64,000 nucleotides of DNA. Source: Azospirillum fermentarium (GTDB taxonomy: Bacteria > Pseudomonadota > Alphaproteobacteria > Azospirillales > Azospirillaceae). The position numbers and the translations under genes were made by a program. Each line of letters opens with the position of its first letter. The first letter of the stretch is position 1. The stretch lies in the NCBI RefSeq assembly GCF_025961205.1, contig NZ_JAOQNH010000002.1, positions 519,501-583,500 of the forward strand. The letters run 5' to 3'. The notes under the pieces were generated by a model that saw only the letters and a list, made by a program, of their open reading frames with translations, made no database searches and was not told the origin of the DNA. Shown piece by piece: positions 52,809 to 61,796 of this stretch.

Positions 52809-53063
52809 TCAGCCGAAAGATGCGCCTTTGACGCGCCCATGAGCCTTCACTAAAATCACGTTCCGGTCCGGATCGAACTCGGTTTTCTTTGCTTTTTGGT
52901 CGGAAAGACTATTTTCAGGCGCGTCTAAGGGTTTTGCCGCAGGCAGGCATGAACGCGACGGGTAGAATATCATGGACAGGCTGCTTGCGATAAGGGTGCC
53001 AAGCACAATTCCCTTATAGAAAGACTTTTTGTCGAGCGGCGTATTTTCTTTATTTATGGCCAT
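52809..53063 (-). CDS. small single-TM protein
   Basis: 84 residues from the ATG with AAGGAG 6 bases upstream. A polar N-terminus is followed by a membrane helix (about 16-36) and a charged tail. AT-richer than neighbours. No family recognised. Confidence 0.55.
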   Translation of the reverse strand: MAINKENTPLDKKSFYKGIVLGTLIASSLSMIFYPSRSCLPAAKPLDAPENSLSDQKAKKTEFDPDRNVILVKAHGRVKGASFG

Positions 53064-53141
53064 TTGTTTCTCCTTATTTTGCACGGCAATCAAGTATGGG
53101 AACTAGGCTGTTTTGTCAATTCCTCGAAGATGGAGGGCGTG

Positions 53142-53663
53142 ATGAAGGCGGAATACGAGATTATTATAGAGCATGATGCGCCAATATCTTTGAGCGTTCT
53201 GTCTGATATACATCTGGAAATCAGCAGCGTCTTGGAAGGCATGGCTTTGGATTTTTTCAATGAGGAAATATTTCCGGGCATTGAACTGAGTGAGCGTGAG
53301 AAAGACGAGATTCTGGACCAGATCAAGGCGCAGAGTAACGACCTTGTTTGGATAAATTCCATAGAGCCAGGATCGACCAAAATTAAAGGGATGTTGATCG
53401 GTGTCGCTCTCTGGGCCGCCGCGAATATAGGTGGCGGCTTCATCGTGGATGCCATTAAGGGAACGGAGACCTATAAAACCGCTGTACAAGAAGCCGCCAA
53501 GCATACAGATAATTTTCTCAATAAATTCAAAAACGGCATAAACAGAAGGCGTGAGTATGAGCGTGACGAAAACAAGCCAATTCTCATAGCTGAAGTAGAA
53601 GGCCAGAAGGTTACGATACGTGTCATTCCTGCGGCGCGCCAAATGAATATGCCGCCCGGATAA
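53142..53663 (+). CDS. hypothetical AT-rich gene product
   Basis: 173 residues from the ATG with GGAGGG 4 bases upstream. An acidic N-terminal half (EISSVLEG..., LSEREKDEILDQIKAQ), a hydrophobic hairpin (IKGMLIGVALWAAANIGGGFIVDAI, about 86-110) and a basic C-terminal segment follow. The hairpin is like that of pore-forming or membrane-inserting small proteins, but no family match is recognised. Codon use is unlike the tra genes, suggesting separate acquisition. Confidence 0.55.
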   Translation: MKAEYEIIIEHDAPISLSVLSDIHLEISSVLEGMALDFFNEEIFPGIELSEREKDEILDQIKAQSNDLVWINSIEPGSTKIKGMLIGVALWAAANIGGGFIVDAIKGTETYKTAVQEAAKHTDNFLNKFKNGINRRREYERDENKPILIAEVEGQKVTIRVIPAARQMNMPPG

Positions 53664-53680
53664 TCAATCACGGCGGCGGG

Positions 53681-54142
53681 TCATGGTTTCGGGTGCTTGT
53701 CTGTAATCATCGACCGGCGAGGGGGTAATATCCGCGCTGGTCGCGGTGCTGCACTGTTGCCCGGCGCTTTATTGCCAGTCGTAGCCACCAGAAGGCGCGA
53801 GCCGGGTGTCGGCAGCGTGACCGGCGTTCGGGCCGTGTCGGCGAGATCGCGCAGGCTTTGCCGGAGCAGATCATCGAAGCGCGGATCGGCGAAAGCAGCA
53901 TTGAGGCATCCGGCAATGCTGAAGGGCACGTTCCATGCCGCCAGCCCGAGACGGGCATAGCGCGCCAGTTCACGCTTTCCGGTGTCGTGCTCCACGAGCG
54001 CCGCGAACAGCGGCAGCCAGACATCGCGTTCCGGCAGCTTCGGCTTGCCGGAGCGGGCCTTGAAGCCGTTGGCGGCGGCCCAGCCATAGGCGGCGTAGAT
54101 CAGGATCGTCTCGACGGGCGGCGGGAGCAGTTCCGGCATCAT
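53681..54142 (-). CDS. hypothetical protein coupled to the traG-like gene
   Basis: 153 residues. A helical first 100 residues (ETILIYAAYGWAAANGFKARSGKPKLPERDVWLPLFAALVEHD) are followed by a Pro/Arg-rich tail. The start overlaps the coupling-protein stop by ATGA, so both are made together. Possibly a cytoplasmic accessory of transfer. No family recognised. Confidence 0.6.
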   Translation of the reverse strand: MMPELLPPPVETILIYAAYGWAAANGFKARSGKPKLPERDVWLPLFAALVEHDTGKRELARYARLGLAAWNVPFSIAGCLNAAFADPRFDDLLRQSLRDLADTARTPVTLPTPGSRLLVATTGNKAPGNSAAPRPARILPPRRSMITDKHPKP

Positions 54143-55794
54143 CGGTGCGCTTCCTTCATCGCGGCGCTGGTCCGGATCGACGGCGCGGCCATGGCGGCGA
54201 AAGCCTTGTCGCGCAGGTAGCTCACCTTGCGCGCTCGCATCGGCGGGAGTCCGGCGATGAACAGCAGCTCGTCGGCGGGCGGCAGATTGCGGATTTCCGC
54301 CGGGTAGAGCAGCGGGCGGGCAATGGTGCTGTAGCTCTCCCCGCCCTTCATGGTCCTGTCCGCTTTGCGCTGGTCGCTGCGCACCGTCGCGCCGCGCGTC
54401 CCGAGCAGGCGGGAGAGGGTGTCGGCGGTGAGCGGATCGTTGACGCCGAACGCCTGAACGGCACCGGCATTGGCGATGAAGCTCTGCCAGCGTTCGCCAT
54501 ACAGCGCGCGGAGCTGCGACAGGTCTTGGATGACCGGCCAGAGCTGGACGCCGTAGCCCGCCATCAGGCCGATGGCCGTCTCGATCATCGGCAGCCGCCC
54601 GAGCGCGGCGAACTCGTCGAGGATGAAGAGGACCGGATTGTCAGGTCGCTGCGGCGTGTCGGCGAGCGTCGCCAGCGTCAGGCTCACCAGCAGGCGCAAC
54701 CACCTTGCATGCGTTGCGATCCGGGGTGAGGGCAGCACCAGGTAGACGGTGGTCGGCCTGTGCTTCAGATCGGCGGGGTGGAAGCTGGAACCTGCCAGCA
54801 CCGCGCCCATGCGCGGGCTGTCGAGGAAATGCGTGTGTGCCTGTGCGCTCGAAATCACCGAGGCGCGTTCCCGGTCGGGCTTCTGCCGCAGCCGGTTGGC
54901 CGCACGAGCGACGAGGCCGCCCGCCGCCTCGCTGGTCGTCATGAAGCCGAGCAGGATTGCGAAGTCCGCCGCATCCAGCGTCAGCAGGGCGCGGAGACGG
55001 GCGAGGTTGTGCAGCTCCGGCGGCTCGCTCGTGACGATGTAGAGGATGAGGCCCGCGATCAGCGCCTTTGCTTCCGTCTCCCAATAGGGATCGAGGCCGG
55101 AGGCCCCGCCCTGCGGCACCAGCGCCTCGGCGATCAGCGTCGCATCTTCGGCAAGATCGGGACTGGTCCCGTCGAGCAGATCGAAGGGATTGAAGGCGGC
55201 GGTGGGCTGGCCGGTGATTCCCCACGGGTCGAGGATATGCACGTCCTGTCCCATCGCCGCCCGCCGCGCTGCCGTCGCGCTTGCGTTCTCGCCTTTGGGG
55301 TCGATCACCAGCACCGAGCCGGGATAGGTGAGCAGGTTCGGGATGATTGCCGATACGCCTTTGCCCGCGCGGCTCGGGGCGACGGTCAGGAGATGCTTGT
55401 CGGTCTTGATGCGCAGCAGGCGCGGATAGAGCGGCGACGGCCAGCGCCCGAGGATCAGCCCGTCGCGCCCGAACGCACCGGCGCGGCGCAGATCGTGCAA
55501 GTTGGCCCAGCGGGCGGAGCCGTGCGCGGTGGCGGTTTCGTCGCGATGCGGCGCGAGGCAGGTCCAGAGTTCGGAGCCGATGGCCGCCGTCGCGGCGATG
55601 CCGAGCGCAGCGGAGGCTGGCGATAGTCCTTCCATCCATGACAGTGCATCGAGCATCGGCATAACCTGAAATCGGATGAACGATAGGAATAATATCATAA
55701 GTAGAACCGGAATTCCACTGGAAATAGATCGTTTCCAGTTTTTGCATTCGATGAAATGAGGACTGGGAAAGTTCTGATAATCGGGATGATGCAT
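54139..55794 (-). CDS. traG: TraG/VirD4-family coupling protein of module 2
   Basis: 551 residues: two N-terminal membrane helices (about 27-50 and 60-75), Walker A in TVAPSRAGKGVSAIIPNLL near 145, Walker B in VLFILDEFAALGRL near 400, and the AGLPPMRARK end. It is shorter than TraG of module 1 and clearly a different lineage. Start uncertain: no good ribosome-binding site precedes the first ATG, and the 5' end lies in AT-richer DNA; an ATG at 55662 before LDALSWMEG is an alternative. Confidence 0.85.
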   Translation of the reverse strand: MHHPDYQNFPSPHFIECKNWKRSISSGIPVLLMILFLSFIRFQVMPMLDALSWMEGLSPASAALGIAATAAIGSELWTCLAPHRDETATAHGSARWANLHDLRRAGAFGRDGLILGRWPSPLYPRLLRIKTDKHLLTVAPSRAGKGVSAIIPNLLTYPGSVLVIDPKGENASATAARRAAMGQDVHILDPWGITGQPTAAFNPFDLLDGTSPDLAEDATLIAEALVPQGGASGLDPYWETEAKALIAGLILYIVTSEPPELHNLARLRALLTLDAADFAILLGFMTTSEAAGGLVARAANRLRQKPDRERASVISSAQAHTHFLDSPRMGAVLAGSSFHPADLKHRPTTVYLVLPSPRIATHARWLRLLVSLTLATLADTPQRPDNPVLFILDEFAALGRLPMIETAIGLMAGYGVQLWPVIQDLSQLRALYGERWQSFIANAGAVQAFGVNDPLTADTLSRLLGTRGATVRSDQRKADRTMKGGESYSTIARPLLYPAEIRNLPPADELLFIAGLPPMRARKVSYLRDKAFAAMAAPSIRTSAAMKEAHR

Positions 55795-56090
55795 ACGGAA
55801 ATAAGAAAGCGGATATCGCCTATTCTTTATCGGTCTGTCTCAGAATGGAGATTGGCCGTAGCAGGGATGTAAAGGCAAGAGAACAGCAGAATCACTGGGA
55901 TTCGCATGATGTCGGCGCGGGTATGGATTATTCCCGTAGCATATGAGCAACACGCGAACGCCGGATGCCTGCGGTCAGGCAAGGTATCTTTGCCGCCTTT
56001 TCTGACGGCGCGTGATGCGGGAATTGGATAGCGCGACATCGGCGTGGTAGCATGATTGCCCGCATAACGCAGCAGTATCGAGGATGCCGG

Positions 56091-56765
56091 ATGTTCAATT
56101 CATTCTGCCCGGATGTCACGCCTGGACGAATAGAACCTTATATTCGAGCCTTCTGCAAAGATATCCGGGCAGAGTACGATCCCGTATATGTAAAAGTAGC
56201 CCCATTGGCGAATGCAGCCTTGAGGGACTGCTTTAATGTTGTGAAAAATCACTGCCATGGATATGGCGGAGAAATGGTCTTCGGGTGGAACATCTGGCTT
56301 TGGCCGAACGTCTGTCTTAAGGCGGAGCATCACGCGATATGGAGGAGTCCGGAGGACGGATTAATCGACCTGACCCCCAAAGAGAATTCTGCCGAAAATA
56401 TTCTATTTCTTCCCGATCCTGAAAGAGTATGCGATGTCACCGGCGAGAAACGGACCTACAATATTTGCAAGAGGCTGAAGGCCGACCCTGACATCGAAGC
56501 GATGCTGTCCGCCGAACGCGCGCTCTTCGACTATGAAGAAGCTTGCACCGTTCCGGGGACGCAGGAGATGAGAGTCAACCAGAACGAATATCAAGTCTAT
56601 CAGGTCAATAAGGCAATCGCGACGGCTAAAGTTGCTCTGAAATACTGCCGCGGCCCGAGCCCTTGCTGTTGCGGGAGCGGAGAAAAGTTTGCTCATTGCC
56701 ATCGACCGGATATGGAAGAACTAACAGGGCGCGGAAAAAGGCTATGCCCGGCTGGCCGGTCGTGA
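56091..56765 (+). CDS. SEC-C motif protein, 3' end replaced by IS5 insertion
   Basis: 224 residues as now encoded, starting at the ATG preceded by GAGGA. The C-terminus carries the zinc-binding SEC-C motif (PCCCGSGEKFAHCH) known from SecA and many small proteins. The first 150 residues are of unknown fold. The IS5 element enters after ELT-encoding codons. Joining across it gives an ending EELIRLTQKRS and an ancestral length of 219, so only the last eight residues are changed. The motif itself is intact and the protein may still work. Confidence 0.65.
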   Translation: MFNSFCPDVTPGRIEPYIRAFCKDIRAEYDPVYVKVAPLANAALRDCFNVVKNHCHGYGGEMVFGWNIWLWPNVCLKAEHHAIWRSPEDGLIDLTPKENSAENILFLPDPERVCDVTGEKRTYNICKRLKADPDIEAMLSAERALFDYEEACTVPGTQEMRVNQNEYQVYQVNKAIATAKVALKYCRGPSPCCCGSGEKFAHCHRPDMEELTGRGKRLCPAGRS

Positions 56766-58028
56766 TTCTCTCATTTCGTAGAGAATGAGGCCGGCGAGGG
56801 GGCGATGCGGGGTTCGGACGAACGCAGCGAGGGTCTGTTCAGCTACGTGAGCTGTGAGGCTCGGGTTCCGGCCAACCACCCGTTGCGGGCGATCCGGGCC
56901 ATCGTGGATGAAGCGCTGGAGGTGATGTCGCCAGCCTTCGAGGGTCTGTACTCGAAGATCGGGCGGCCGTCGATCGCACCGGAGAAGCTGCTGCGGGCGC
57001 TGCTGCTCCAGGCCTTCTACTCGGTGCGCTCGGAACGCCAGTTGATGGAGCAGCTTGATTACAACCTGCTGTTCCGCTGGTTCGTCGGGCTGTCGATGGA
57101 CGCCCCGGTGTGGGACGTGACGGTCTTCACCAAGAACCGTGAGCGTTTGCTGGCGGGGGATGTGGCGGCCACGTTCCTGGCCACCGTGCTGGATCAGCCG
57201 CGGGTCAAGGCGCTGCTGTCGGACGAGCACTTCTCGGTGGACGGCACGCTGATCGAGGCGTGGGCCAGCGTGAAGAGCTTCCGGCCCAAAGATGGCAGCG
57301 GTGAGCCGCCGGGGCCGGGCCGCAACGGCGAGCGCGACTTTCACGGTGAGAAACGGTCCAACGAAACGCATGCCTCCACAACCGATCCCGAGGCGCGTCT
57401 CTACCGCAAGGGCAACGGGCAGCCGGCGAAGCTGGCCTTCATGGGCCACGCGCTGATGGAGAACCGCCATGCTCTGGTGGTGGATGTCCGGCTGACGGCG
57501 GCTACGGGCTTGGCCGAACGCGAGGCGGCGGTGTCGATGGTCGAGGCCATCTCCGGCTGCCACCGCATCACGCTGGGCGCCGACAAGGCTTACGACACCA
57601 AGGATTTCGTGGCGAACATGCGCCGCCTGGGCGCCACCCCGCACGTTGCCCAGAACACCAGCAACCGCCGCTCAGCCATTGATGGCCGGACCACCCGTCA
57701 CCCCGGCTATGCCGTGTCCTTGCGCATCCGCAAGCGGATCGAGGAGGTCTTCGGCTGGATCAAGGGGGCGGGGCTGCGCAAGACCCGTCACCGCGGCACC
57801 GCCCGCGTCGGTTGGATGTTCACGCTGACTGCCGCCGCCTATAACCTGATCCGTCTGCCCAAGCTGCTGACAACGGCATAATCATCCCGGAGTCCGCCTG
57901 AATGGCGGCTCCAGGAGCCTGAGGGCGCGGAAAAAGGCGCCATCCAGACCAAAACAGGCCCCGAAAACACCATTTCCAAGCTTCAGCGGAGACAATGCCA
58001 CCGCATCGGTCCGTTTTTCCGCGCCCTG
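56725..58028 (+). mobile_element. IS5-family insertion sequence, complete
   Basis: 1304 bp. The terminal inverted repeat cagggcgcggaaaaa is identical at both ends, flanked by ctaa duplications (56721-56724 and 58029-58032), which fits the YTAR target preference of IS5 elements. One open transposase gene. A second copy of the left-end sequence in the same orientation lies inside the right end at 57922-57938. Confidence 0.92.
56805..57881 (+). CDS. IS5-family transposase
   Basis: 358 residues: an N-terminal DUF772-like domain (PLRAIRAIVDEALEVMSPAFEGLY...GRPSIAPEKLLRALLLQ), and a DDE catalytic domain with FSVDGTLIEAWAS (first Asp), TLGADKAYDTKDF (second Asp) and RIRKRIEEVFGWIKG (Glu). Full length, so probably active. 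A 223-bp stretch (57882-58104) after it holds only the right IS end and the ancestral end of the SEC-C gene. Confidence 0.93.
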   Translation: MRGSDERSEGLFSYVSCEARVPANHPLRAIRAIVDEALEVMSPAFEGLYSKIGRPSIAPEKLLRALLLQAFYSVRSERQLMEQLDYNLLFRWFVGLSMDAPVWDVTVFTKNRERLLAGDVAATFLATVLDQPRVKALLSDEHFSVDGTLIEAWASVKSFRPKDGSGEPPGPGRNGERDFHGEKRSNETHASTTDPEARLYRKGNGQPAKLAFMGHALMENRHALVVDVRLTAATGLAEREAAVSMVEAISGCHRITLGADKAYDTKDFVANMRRLGATPHVAQNTSNRRSAIDGRTTRHPGYAVSLRIRKRIEEVFGWIKGAGLRKTRHRGTARVGWMFTLTAAAYNLIRLPKLLTTA

Positions 58029-58104
58029 CTAATCCGCCTGACGCAAAAACGGAGTTAGAAAGACGGGAATTCTGTAATGCCGTTGTCTCTTTTGGCGCCT
58101 TCTG

Positions 58105-58617
58105 TCAATCGTTGCCATCCAGCGCCGGAAGAACGGCGGCAAGCGCGCCCTCGACATTGATGTCGTAATAGGCGGCGAGCAGGGCGACTTGTTGTCCGAC
58201 CGTTGCGCGGAACGCGCCGAGGGCGACAAAGAATCCCGGATTGCCGCCACGGCGGCGCTCGTCATGATCGAAAAAGCGGAACTCTTCGTTCCGGTCGTCA
58301 TGGAAGCGGCGTCCCGCCTCGCGTATCGCCCGGAGCGGTGCGACGGCGAAGACATCGGGCGCAAGCGCCTGAAGCGTTCGGGTGCACTCCGCCCGGATTT
58401 CATGGATCGAGCGTTCGACTTGGCTGACCTCCTCCAATTCCATCGCATTGTAAAGAACGCGCCGGTCTTCGAGGAACAGCAGGAAGCGCCGCATGATTTC
58501 CGCGTCGGACGGGCCGGGATCAGCCCATTGCACGCCGCCGAAGGGGATGCTGATGCCGGTGATGCGCCGCGCGGTCGCCGCCGTGACCTTCCCGCTTTTC
58601 TTGAACCAGTCGCGCAT
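58105..58617 (-). CDS. DUF6650-like protein
   Basis: 170 residues beginning with a basic helix, then ITGISIPFGGVQWADPGPSDAEIMRRFLLFLEDRRVLY, the pattern I associate with the uncharacterised DUF6650 family (often in defence or mobile contexts). The middle is helical with AVAPLRAIREAGRRFHDD. A GGGGGA site precedes the start. Function unknown. Confidence 0.6.
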   Translation of the reverse strand: MRDWFKKSGKVTAATARRITGISIPFGGVQWADPGPSDAEIMRRFLLFLEDRRVLYNAMELEEVSQVERSIHEIRAECTRTLQALAPDVFAVAPLRAIREAGRRFHDDRNEEFRFFDHDERRRGGNPGFFVALGAFRATVGQQVALLAAYYDINVEGALAAVLPALDGND

Positions 58618-58713
58618 GACGTTTCCCCCGGACTTGATAGCGCACCTTACCAGATATCCGATCAGAACTCATGTGCCCCGCCTTACAATCGGGTGAAGAG
58701 GGCGCGCCCCCGG

Positions 58714-59052
58714 CCCTGCGGCCAGGGTCAGGCTCTATGCGCCTTTGGCGCACCGGGCCGCCGGTGGCGTCCCGGCCCATGCGGGTGACGATCCTTCGCG
58801 CGCTCGCCGCAAACGGCGGCGAGCCGATGGCAGGCTGCGCCTGATTCCGTTCTTCAGAAAGTGGGGGCTTCGCCCCCGCCGGCGTCAAGGCTGAACCGGC
58901 GCTTTGCGCCGGCGGATGGCGGGGTTTCCCCGGCCTTCCTTCGCTGCGCGCCGTGCAGGCCGGGCGATCCCCCTCCCCGCCATCCGGCCCTGACGCCGGA
59001 CACCCCCGCTCCCCGGCGCGGTGCCTCGCTTCGGGTTGCATGTGCAACCCGA
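58714..59052. repeat. array of eight perfect hairpins upstream of ardC
   Basis: Hairpins at 58714-58727, 58738-58752, 58751-58766, 58803-58823, 58863-58877, 58896-58912, 58920-58932 and 59031-59052. Stems are 5-10 bp with 2-5 base loops, and the last stem is tcgggttgca/tgcaacccga. No gene is seen in 58618-59069. Such dense secondary structure is what single-stranded-DNA promoters or primosome sites in plasmid leading regions look like. Confidence 0.55.
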
Positions 59053-59069
59053 ATATGAGGAACAAGAAA

Positions 59070-59990
59070 ATGACCAGCACCAGCAGCAAGGCGGATATTT
59101 ACACCCGCATCACCGAGACCATCATCGCCGCCATCGAGGCAGGAGCAGGGGATTTCCGCATGCCGTGGCATGGTGCGGGCGACATGTCGCGGCCCATGAA
59201 TATCATCAGCGGCAAACCCTATCGCGGCATCAACACGCTTGCCCTTTGGGCCGCCGGGCAGGAGAAGGGCTTCGCCTCGCCGGTCTGGGGAACCTACAAG
59301 CAATGGCAGGACAAGGGCGCGCAGGTGCGCAAGGGCGAGAAATCCTCCCTTGTCGTGTTCTGGAAGATCAGCGAAGCCGCATCATCGGAGGAGCAGGACA
59401 ACGAAGGGGAGGAGCAGCAGGGGAAGGCCCGAATCCTGGCCCGCGCCTATTATGTCTTCAATGCCGCGCAGGTGGAGGGTTGGGAAGCGCCCGCGCTGCC
59501 GGTATTGCCGCCCGCCGAACGCATTGCCCACGCTGAAGCTTTCTTCGCCGGGCTGGGGGCGACGATCCGCGAGGGCGGGACACGCGCCTGCTACATCCCG
59601 AGCCGCGACGAAATCCACATTCCGCCCTTCGCCGCCTTCCGCGATGCGGTCGCCTATTACACGACGCTGGCCCATGAGGCGACACACTGGACGGCGCATC
59701 CGACACGCTGTGCCAGCGATCTCAAAGGGCGGTTCGGGTCGGAGAGTTACGCCGCCGAGGAGCTTGTCGCCGAGCTGGGGGCGGCTTACCTTTGCGCCGA
59801 TCTCGGGCTTGCTTCGGAGCCGCGCCCGGATCATGCGGCCTATATTGCTTCATGGCTGAAGGTCCTGCGCAACGACAGCCGCGCCATCTTCACCGCTGCG
59901 GCGCGGGCGCAGGCGGCGGCGGACTGGATGCATGGGCGTTTGGTGGTGAAGGAGGGAGGTACAGAGGAGGGGGAGAGGGCCGCCGCGTAG
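59070..59990 (+). CDS. ardC: ArdC-like anti-restriction protein
   Basis: 306 residues from the ATG with AGGA 8 bases upstream. The N-terminal ssDNA-binding domain (DUF1738: IYTRITETIIAAIEAGAGDFRMPWH...RPMNIISGKPYRGIN) is followed by a zincin-like metallopeptidase domain with HEATH (H202-H206) and a downstream EELVAELGAAYL glutamate. ArdC of plasmid pSA binds single-stranded DNA and protects incoming DNA against restriction during conjugation. Its place near the relaxase fits early expression in the recipient. Confidence 0.9.
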   Translation: MTSTSSKADIYTRITETIIAAIEAGAGDFRMPWHGAGDMSRPMNIISGKPYRGINTLALWAAGQEKGFASPVWGTYKQWQDKGAQVRKGEKSSLVVFWKISEAASSEEQDNEGEEQQGKARILARAYYVFNAAQVEGWEAPALPVLPPAERIAHAEAFFAGLGATIREGGTRACYIPSRDEIHIPPFAAFRDAVAYYTTLAHEATHWTAHPTRCASDLKGRFGSESYAAEELVAELGAAYLCADLGLASEPRPDHAAYIASWLKVLRNDSRAIFTAAARAQAAADWMHGRLVVKEGGTEEGERAAA

Positions 59991-60039
59991 GCGGCCCAGC
60001 GACAATGAGACATGAATGCTCACATGCGCAAAACTTGTC

Positions 60040-60252
60040 TTACATCGAAGGCGATCGATATGTCTTCTTTTTTCTGGCAAAAGAACTGCGAATTTTCTTG
60101 AAAAGATCACCAATTGATTCCCGAAGATTCATGGGAGGACCATCTGCTTCGGGAATAGATATCGGAATCATATTTCCATTTTGAGCCACGACATATTTTG
60201 CCCCGGTATTTTTATTTGTCTGAACATCATACCCATGCCATTTTTCTTTCAT
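60040..60252 (-). CDS. small hypothetical protein
   Basis: 70 residues from the ATG with GGGAGG upstream. It starts MKEKWHGYDVQTNKNTGAKYVVA, with a basic C-terminus (FKKIRSSFARKKK). AT-rich. No family recognised. It lies 30 bp after the GAF-like gene and may be in its operon. Confidence 0.55.
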   Translation of the reverse strand: MKEKWHGYDVQTNKNTGAKYVVAQNGNMIPISIPEADGPPMNLRESIGDLFKKIRSSFARKKKTYRSPSM

Positions 60253-60282
60253 CGCAACCTCCCGCCTTGCCATCCAGCATGA

Positions 60283-61128
60283 TTAGACCGACCTAAGGTG
60301 ATGGGCAAGAGCTTTTTGGAAAAAGGGGACGACTACAACAAAAAATTCAGACATAATCTTTCTGCTTTTATACAAGCGACCACTATTGTTTGCGTCTATA
60401 GATATAGCATATGTAATAATTTTCCCATTTTCAAATTCTGCGACTGCAGAGTATGCGCATATGTAATAATCTCTAGAATAGTCTAGAGATTCTTCGTATA
60501 CATTTCCAATGTTCTTTGGCGTTCTTCTAAAAATATAAAGATATTTCTTGTTTTGAATTGATCCCCAGCATGGAATTCCGGAAAGTTTAAACGATCTGCC
60601 CGCAACGCCTTGATCCGATCCAAACGATATATTTGAATTAAAGGCATGCCTTCCTGTTTTTCTCCCGAACGAAAATCTTAGAAAATCATCGCCGTCATTA
60701 ACAACCAACAAAGCGATACGCACGTCTTCCAGGCTAAAATTAACGCTTATAGCGTCTACGAGATAGTCCATTATTCTATCTCTCAATATATTGTCTGCAC
60801 TTCCCTTGCTCTTAATGTCTTCTGTTATGATAATCTTTGCTAGACCATTGAGGTCATCAACAAATTTTCTCGGGAGAACTGCAGAACGACAATGCAAATA
60901 TACGAAAAACGAAAAAATCGACACAAGCGCCCAGAATATAATTACGTAGAATCTCACATTCTCCGTAAGTTTTGATTTATCCTCTGTCAGATAAGCTTCG
61001 CTAAGATTATCTTTAACGAAGTCAATATCCATAACGCTAGAGACCAAAGACTGAGGAATCACCTGAACAACCACAGGCACTATAGTGACGGCAGTAAACA
61101 AAATTACTTTAATGATTCCTCTCCACAT
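60283..61128 (-). CDS. membrane-anchored GAF-like sensor protein
   Basis: 281 residues from the ATG with AGGA 6 bases upstream; an ATG at 61140 is less likely. Two membrane helices (about 5-25 and 62-82) flank a short periplasmic loop. The cytoplasmic part (about 110-265) has the strand-helix rhythm of a GAF domain (VRIALLVVNDGDDFLRFSFGRK, then SDQGVAGRSFKLSG). No output domain follows. The gene is strikingly AT-rich compared with the rest, so recently acquired. It may sense a cyclic nucleotide or other small ligand; ligand unknown. Confidence 0.6.
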   Translation of the reverse strand: MWRGIIKVILFTAVTIVPVVVQVIPQSLVSSVMDIDFVKDNLSEAYLTEDKSKLTENVRFYVIIFWALVSIFSFFVYLHCRSAVLPRKFVDDLNGLAKIIITEDIKSKGSADNILRDRIMDYLVDAISVNFSLEDVRIALLVVNDGDDFLRFSFGRKTGRHAFNSNISFGSDQGVAGRSFKLSGIPCWGSIQNKKYLYIFRRTPKNIGNVYEESLDYSRDYYICAYSAVAEFENGKIITYAISIDANNSGRLYKSRKIMSEFFVVVVPFFQKALAHHLRSV

Positions 61129-61147
61129 TTCAATCCTCATGAAGAAT

Positions 61148-61702
61148 CTATGCGCGGCAAGGAAAGAAATCTCGAATATCCCGCACCGTGCCGCCGATCT
61201 CAGCCATGGTGAAATGCAGCCAGCGGACATAGCTGGCGTAGATCGGATTCCCGTGGTCCGGCGGCCCGCCATATTGCATCTGAATGCGCCCCGGCTTGCA
61301 ATCTTCGGGGTCGCCAACAGCATGGTAGATGCGGCAGGCAAGCGGGCGGTGGCGATAGATACCGCAGCCGCGATCCTTGGCAAGAAACGGACAGGCATCT
61401 TTATGGCCGGTGGAAAGCCCCGCGCCCGGTCGATACGGAACACCCGTCATCATCTGGATGTATTCCGCTTCCAGCGTGGTGATTTGAACGTCTATTTTGC
61501 AGCAGTGCGCACAGCCCATCGAGCAGGTGGCAAAAGTCCGGACAAAGGGGGCGAAGCGGTCGAGATAGGCATATATCGCCGCGAGCTTCTCACCCAGCGT
61601 CCGGCTGGCGTCATTCAGATAGGGGACCAGCGCATTTGCCGCATCGACCAGTTCCGGTGGAATCGGCGGCAGCTTGGGAAGAACCGACTTCGAGGTTGCC
61701 AT
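61148..61702 (-). CDS. YkgJ-family cysteine-cluster protein
   Basis: 184 residues from the ATG with GGAGAAGAGG upstream. The cluster CSMGCAHCCKIDV with later DACPFLAKDRGCGIYRHRPLACR is the YkgJ/CxxCxxCC zinc- or iron-binding pattern. Exact function unknown. It ends 19 bp before the GAF-like gene and is co-oriented with it. Confidence 0.82.
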   Translation of the reverse strand: MATSKSVLPKLPPIPPELVDAANALVPYLNDASRTLGEKLAAIYAYLDRFAPFVRTFATCSMGCAHCCKIDVQITTLEAEYIQMMTGVPYRPGAGLSTGHKDACPFLAKDRGCGIYRHRPLACRIYHAVGDPEDCKPGRIQMQYGGPPDHGNPIYASYVRWLHFTMAEIGGTVRDIRDFFPCRA

Positions 61703-61796
61703 TGCCTCTTCTCCGGCGGCGCGCTGTAGCGTTCGGTTGGGCAGTCTACGCGCATCGCGGGTCCAAATGCCACATTCTCGATGCCCGCACGGGCAT

